The translations under genes were made by a program, and so were the position numbers. DNA of 64,000 nt. It comes from Citrus sinensis (taxonomy: Eukaryota; Streptophyta; Magnoliopsida; Sapindales; Rutaceae). The stretch lies in NCBI RefSeq assembly GCF_022201045.2, contig NC_068564.1:25015001-25079000 (forward strand), given 5' to 3'. The stretch's first letter is position 1, and every line of letters starts with the position of its first letter. The notes below the pieces were generated by a model. It ran no database searches and had not been told where the DNA came from. It worked only from the letters and a program-made list of their open reading frames with translations. This document shows positions 58,703 through 64,000 of the stretch, piece by piece.

Positions 58703-61700
58703 CCCCCAGGGTGGAGAGAATTCGCCCTCGAATTCGGAGTGTCAACAACAACATCTTCATCATGATCACCTCTGTAAGGAATAAGATGCTTGACATTAAA
58801 TACATCTGCGGTGCGGATATGACTAGGAAGCTTTAATCTGTAGGCATTATGATTTATCTTCTCTATAATCTTCAAAGGGCCGATATTCCTGGTAGAAAGC
58901 TTGTTGTACTCACCAACTGAGAATCTATCTTTAGTTAGGACAACCCAAACAAGATCTCCCACTTGAAATTCCAAAGCTCGACGTTTTTTGTCTGCCACAA
59001 TTTTATAACCTTCGGTTGTCTGCTTCAAAGACTCTTGCATAGTTTCATGAATTTTCTTAAGTTGCTTAATAAAGTCTTCTGCTTTACTACTTTTGCGAAC
59101 TAAATCTGGAATTAGAGCCAAGTCGATGGGAGCTCGTGGATTATATCCGTAATTCACCTGAAAATGGCTTAAACTAGTACTGTGCTTAACTGCACGGTTA
59201 TAAGCAAACTCGACTTGATATAACTTTTGATCCCACATCTTCAGGTTATCGCCAACTAGACTATGTAGATGGTTTCCTAAAGAGCGATTGACAACTTCGG
59301 TTTGACCATCTGTTTGTGGGTGGTAAGCACTACTGAAATTCAGGCGAGTGTTAGTCAACTTCCATAATGTCTTCCAAAAATGGCTAAGAAATCTTGTATC
59401 CCGATCAGATACTATAGAACTCGGTAAACCATGCAATCTATAGACTTCCTTGAAGAATAGACGAGCAACAGTCAAAGCGTCTGTGGTCTTTTTGCAAGCA
59501 ATGAAGTAAGCCATTTTCGAGAATCGATCAACAACAATAAATATTGAATCCATACCCCTCTGAGTGCGGGGTAATCCCAAAACAAAATCCATGCTAATGT
59601 TAGCCCAAGGTTGTGTTGGAATCGGTAGAGACATATATAACCCAGTATTAGTTGTTGCGCCCTTGGAAACTTGACAAATGCGACAAGTCTCGACATAGTG
59701 ATAGACTTCACACCTCATAGTAGACTAAATATAAGTGTTGGCTATTAGAGCCAAAGTTTTGTCACGACCCATGTGCCATTCGTTATGTAACTCTGCAATG
59801 ATTTTCAATCTCAAACTTAAGTCAGGAACACACAACTGATTACTCTTGAAAAGGAATTTGTCATGTAAATGATAATCTGAGCGAAACCCTACACCAATGT
59901 CTTCTAATATAGGAGCAAAGTAAGGATCAGAAGCATATAACTCTTGAAATGTGTTAAATCCGAGAACTTGATTATGCATCTGTGCCAATAAAGAAGTTCG
60001 TCGACTAAGTGCATCTGCTGCCCGGTTGGATTCACCAGAGGTATGCTTCACCACAAAAGTAACTTGTTGAAGGAATGTTGTCCACGTGGCATGTCTGTGA
60101 GAGAGCTTGTCTTGACTATTGAGGTATTTTAACGCGGCATGGTCAGTGTATAAAATAAAGTCTTTATGAATTAGATAATGTCGCCAATGTTTTAATGCTT
60201 GGACTACTACGTCAAAATTCCACGTCATAACTGTTGTAGTGTGCCTTTGCTCCATTCAACTTCTCACTAAAATAAGCTATAGGCTTATCTGTTGGCTAAG
60301 AACAGTTCCAATGCCGACCTTAGAAACATCACAATGTACCTCAAAAGTGAGCAAAAAATCTGGTAGAGCAAGTACTGGGGTAGTAGTCAACTTTTCTTTG
60401 ATAATCTTGAATGCCTTAGTAGCTGCCTCTGTCCAAGAGAATTGTCCTCCTTTCATGCAATCTGTAATTGGTGCCATAATAGTACTGAAATGAGGAATGA
60501 ATCGTCTGTAAAAGGAGGCCAATCCATGGAAACTTTTAGTGGCGGATAAAGTAGTTGGTGGAGGCCAATCTCGAATAGCATCCACTTTTGATTGGTCAAC
60601 AAATATACCATCCTTCGACACCACATATCTAAAAAATAATACTTTCTCTGTCAAGAAAATACACTTGTTTACTTCTATGTATAAACTTGCTGCTCTTAAC
60701 GCTGAAAGCACTTCTCTCAAATGTTGTAGATGTAACTCGTGATTGGTGCTATATATAAGTATATCATCGAAGTAAACAACCACAAACTTTCCAATGAAAG
60801 GGCGAAGAACTTGATTCATGACTCGCATAAAAGTACTTAGAGCATTGGATAAGCCAAACGGCATTACCAACCACTCGTATAACCCTTCACGAATTTTAAA
60901 AGCCGTTTTCCATTCATCTTCAGGCCGTATTCGAATTTAATGGCAACCACTTTTCAAATTAAGTTTGGTAAAAATTGTTGCTCCATTGAGTTGATCTAAA
61001 AAGTCATTTAATCGATGGATTGGAAAATGATATCGAATTGTAATTTTATTGATAGCTCGACTGTTCGCGCACATCCTCCAAGAACCATCTTTCTTTAGAG
61101 TCAATAAAGCAAGGACTGCACAGGGACTGAGACTTTCATGGATAAATCCCTTTTCTAGTAACTCTTCCATTTGGCGCCTTAATTCCTCATGTTCTGTAGG
61201 ACTCATACGATAATGAGGTCGATTTGGTAATGTAGAACCTGATACCAAATCAATTTGGTGTTGTATATCCCGAAGAGGTGGTAAACCCTGTGGTAGCTCA
61301 TTGGGGAACAAATCTTAAAATTCCACCAGAATAGGTGTCACAGCTTCAGGAAATTTCGAATCACTGTTACTTTTTTTTCCCAATAAAATGTAGACTCTCT
61401 TTGTCTCTACTACAACATCTATAAATTGCTTCTTGCCTAACAAATAATTACCCAAGTTTTGCTGGAGAGTAAACTCCTTGTTAGGTAGGAGAACGATCTT
61501 GGTGTTATTAAACATAAAGCTGTAGGTATTTCTCTTCCCATCACGCACTACGTTTGGATCATATTGCCAAGGTCTACCCAGTAATAGATGACAAGTATCC
61601 ATAGCCACAATATCGCACCAAATTTTGTCTTTATAAATTGAACCAATAGATAAGGAAACTAAGCAACGTTTCGATACTGTCACTTGATTTCCCTTCTTCA

Positions 61701-63063
61701 GCCATGTGAGCTTGTATGGAGTTTGATGAGGTTCTGTCTTTAAATTTAACTTTGTTATGGCTTCTTTCGAAATGACATTCTCACAATTGCCGGAGTCTAT
61801 GACCATACGACATCCTTTATCCCCAATTGTGCAAGTAGTCTGAAAGATATTTTGTCGTAGCCACTTGTCTTTGTCTTGACCTTTAGGAGTGAAAAATGCA
61901 CGATTCACGATCAACATTGGTCCGCTATCACCATGTTCTTCAACGGATTGAGCACTACCACTACTATCAAAAGTTGGCTCTACAGCAAACTCTTCAGTTT
62001 CTTCCTCCTCAGTTTCTTCCTCCTGATAGTCTTTGCTTTCCTCTGTGCCTACGAATAAGCCTTTATCATATTTTCCTCCCTTTTTACATTCTGTCATTCG
62101 GTGCCTATTTTTTTCGCAATTAAAACAGCGTAATCCCGATCCTGAGGATTGGGTTTTGCTGCTTTGACCGATTTCACTAGGCTTACTAGTTTTATTTGGA
62201 GGATTTGGAGTGAAATTACGAAATTGGGAAGTTGGGTTTGAATTATCACGAACAACACTTCGAGCACCCCGAAAACTTGAGTCATTAGTACGTCGACTAA
62301 ATTGCTTCTCCAACTGTAAGACTTGTTGGTGTGCCTCTGAAATAGAGTATGGGTCAAGTAAATTTAATTGGTCTTGAAATTGAGATTGTAGGCCTCCAAT
62401 GTAGAGGGAAACCTATTGTTCTTCTATCTCTGTCAAGTCATTACGTGCCACCAACCAATGGAATTCTATAGTGTAATCATCCACTGATCGATTACCTTGC
62501 CTTAAATTCTGTAGCTGTTGGTATAACAGTTTGGCGTAATTATGAGGCAAGAATGCTCCATGCAAGTGCTTCTTGAACTTTTCCCAAGAATCAATCTTCT
62601 TTTTGCCTTGCCTAATCCTTGTGAGCTTAGTTTGTTGCCATCAAGCTGCTGCTCTTCCACGAAATCGAGTTGCAGCAAGCGAAACTAGTTTATTTTCAGG
62701 AACTTCTTTGTATTCGAAAAGTTCCTCAATGGCGTTAATCCAATCCAATAGTTCTTTAGGTCGACCACTTCCTTGAAATTCGAGAATGTCAATTCTCAAC
62801 CCAGATTCCCATCTTCTGTCATCAGTAGACTCAATTCTAGGTCGACGCCCAGAGAATGGGTTAGCAAAGCTTCCACTTGATTTGTCTTTACGTTTTGGAG
62901 TATGATGGCGTTCGTCAAGTAACTCTGCCATTCGTGCCATTCGTGTTATTTGTGCAGCTAACATATTAATTCTGGCTGTCATACTAGCCAGGGCTTCATC
63001 TTTAGAAACATCTTCTTGATTGTAAGTTACAGTATGAGCATCACGAGTTTTTCTTGGAGGCAT
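58703..63063 (-). pseudogene. Ty3/gypsy Gag-Pol polyprotein, broken by stops
   Basis: One minus-strand frame from the ATG at 63063 covers gag (ELLDWINAIEELFEYKEVPE), a CCHC knuckle (CFNCEKNRHRMTEC), protease (MVIDSG), reverse transcriptase ([40 protein letters not shown]), RNase H (LYTDHAALKYLNSQ) and integrase. The integrase has a Cys pair in CRICQ and D-D-E residues in SMDFVLGLPR, IVSDRDTRF and TDGQTEVVNRS. In-frame stops are at 62641-62643, 62413-62415, 61315-61317, 60937-60939 and 59725-59727. Two offsetting frameshifts lie near 60285 and 60210. Several stops replace expected Trp or Gln codons. The frame appears to read through the polypurine tract into the 3' LTR. No complete chromodomain is visible. 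The element cannot encode its own movement. Confidence 0.93.
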
Positions 63064-63713
63064 TTTTTCAAATTCAGGTTTAAAAAGGTAGTGGGGCTAA
63101 ACTGAAAGTAAATAAAAATTTTAGGCTGAAACTGTAATTAAGCAAAAGTTTTAGATTTCCAATGATGGTGGTCGGAAATCGAGTAAGGATGGGTGGATCT
63201 AAAAGATTTTGGGTTGGTAAGTATGATGGTGGTGGTGGTTTGTCCGAAAAAGTGGTGTTTTGGCCGGAAATTGTAGATAAAGCCGTCGGTTTTGGAGGGC
63301 TTCGGTTTTCGGTGGTTTGAACGTTGATCGGCGGTGAGGAATGGTGGGAAAGGTTCATTTGATGGAGAGGAATAGACTGATGGTGGTGCTTCTGGCCAAA
63401 TCGCACCGGAAAGTGGTGAACGAAGGTGGCGGCGATCGCGGCTGTTTTAGCTTTGTCTTCCGGCGATCTGTGGCTAACAGACGGTGGAAGATGCTTGGGG
63501 TTTGATGGCCGGTGATTTATGATCCGTTTAGTGGTGGTTGCGTCCGGATCGGTGACGGAAAACGAGAGTCGGCAACCTTGGACGGTGGCCGGGGGCTGAA
63601 GGTTTTGTTTCTGTTCTATTTCAGTTTTTTTTAACTAAACGGAAAAAATCAAAGACGGAAAAAATGAAAGGTTTGGTGATAGATGGAGTTAGATTGGTGA
63701 TACCAGTTTTTAT
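63064..63713 (-). other. Untranslated leader of the Ty3 element
   Basis: This is non-coding sequence between the primer-binding site and gag. It is GC-richer than its surroundings and full of GGTGG/CCGG words (63220-63600), with no domain-bearing frame. Confidence 0.6.
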
Positions 63714-63724
63714 CTCTGATACCA
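63714..63724 (-). other. Primer-binding site for initiator Met-tRNA
   Basis: Minus-strand TGGTATCAGAG, one base inside the 5' LTR end, matches the 3' end complement of plant initiator methionine tRNA, the usual primer of Ty3/gypsy elements. Confidence 0.9.
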
Positions 63725-63725
63725 C

Positions 63726-64000
63726 TGATGAAGCGGAAGTTTAATGTTCAAAATATTCCGTTGATTCTAGAGAATATCGGAACAAAAGAACAACTAAATT
63801 CACGTTGATTCAAAAGAATACCGCGAATTTAGGGGTTAAGACTCGTTGATTCCACAGAATACCGAGAATTAACTGTTCAAATACTCACAAAGAGATTTGA
63901 AAATTGAAATATTATTAAACTCAAAATTCTACCTTCAAAGGCTACAAGAGGGAGATATTTATAGTAGTAGTAATTATCTTAATTAATGAAGTAAAAACAA
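63726..64000 (-). repeat. 5' LTR of the Ty3 element (partial, leaves the window)
   Basis: It begins TGATGAAGCGGAAG on the plus strand and matches 54738-55012 with about 13 differences. By the length of the other LTR it should extend about 114 bases beyond the window. Confidence 0.92.

Larger units (their letters stand above)
54738..64000 (-). mobile_element. Ty3/gypsy LTR retrotransposon (runs off the right edge)
   Basis: The element reads right to left. The 5' LTR begins inside the window at 63726 and continues past 64000. The primer-binding site follows at 63714-63724, gag-pol runs from 63063 to about 58703, and the 3' LTR is 54738-55126. LTR ends are TGATG/CATCA. The visible 275 bases of the two LTRs differ at about 13 positions by eye, mostly transitions, so the insertion is not recent. 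A CACTA element (55133-58702) sits in the polypurine tract. Domain order (protease, RT, RNase H, integrase) is that of Ty3/gypsy. Clade is not settled; the RT and RNase H wording looks chromovirus-like. Confidence 0.93.

Overview
This is a nuclear genome segment from a dicot plant. It has AT-rich DNA, multi-exon genes with GT-AG introns, plant-specific families, and a dense, nested transposon load. I suspect a woody eudicot, perhaps Citrus-like, but nothing here proves the species. Only four ordinary host genes look intact: a DUF538 protein (257-1180, +), an unrecognised tail-anchored protein (30984-32884, +), an mRNA cap guanine-N7 methyltransferase (34527-38925, -, 13 exons) and a secreted GH1 beta-glucosidase (39755-42769, -, 13 exons). 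For the last three, my reconstructed exons join in frame to multiples of three. The methyltransferase and beta-glucosidase match their families from end to end.

The rest is mostly mobile DNA and relics. From 1 to 10 kb there are two small hAT derivatives (3892-4927 and 5648-6267), a polyubiquitin pseudogene (6640-6911, -), a 1.4 kb fold-back element (8741-10134) and a SINE (10210-10437). From 10.45 to 21.2 kb lies a block that may be one large Mutator-like element. It holds a tandem array, a Ulp1/C48 protease-like gene (+), a convergent FAR1-type MULE transposase (-) broken only by stop codons, a 61-bp palindromic array, a gag-like plant transposon ORF (+), a ~185-bp ACGT-rich array and a run of back-to-back hairpins. 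A second SINE follows (21896-22113). After that come a non-coding, leader-like locus (about 23-26.2 kb) and an 18-copy, 159-bp tandem array (27540-30170) that ends in a similar hairpin-bearing terminus near 30.4 kb.

Between the genes at 33 kb and 51 kb are more hAT insertions. One (32972-33868) sits in the 3' flank of the tail-anchored gene. Another (44380-51233) is a nested pair: the outer non-autonomous copy was split by a 5.7 kb hAT that carries a broken transposase and an intact 95-residue stand-alone BED-like zinc-finger gene. Perfect 8-bp target duplications resolve both nests. A 123-bp palindromic MITE with a 9-bp duplication lies at 43917-44039.

The right end holds a terpene synthase pseudogene (53719-54437, +) and a minus-strand Ty3/gypsy retrotransposon (54738 to beyond the window), whose polypurine tract is split by a 3.6 kb CACTA element (55133-58702). 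In both the MULE and the Ty3 element the reading frames are broken mainly by stop codons at expected Trp or Gln positions, which suggests decay by cytosine deamination of methylated DNA.
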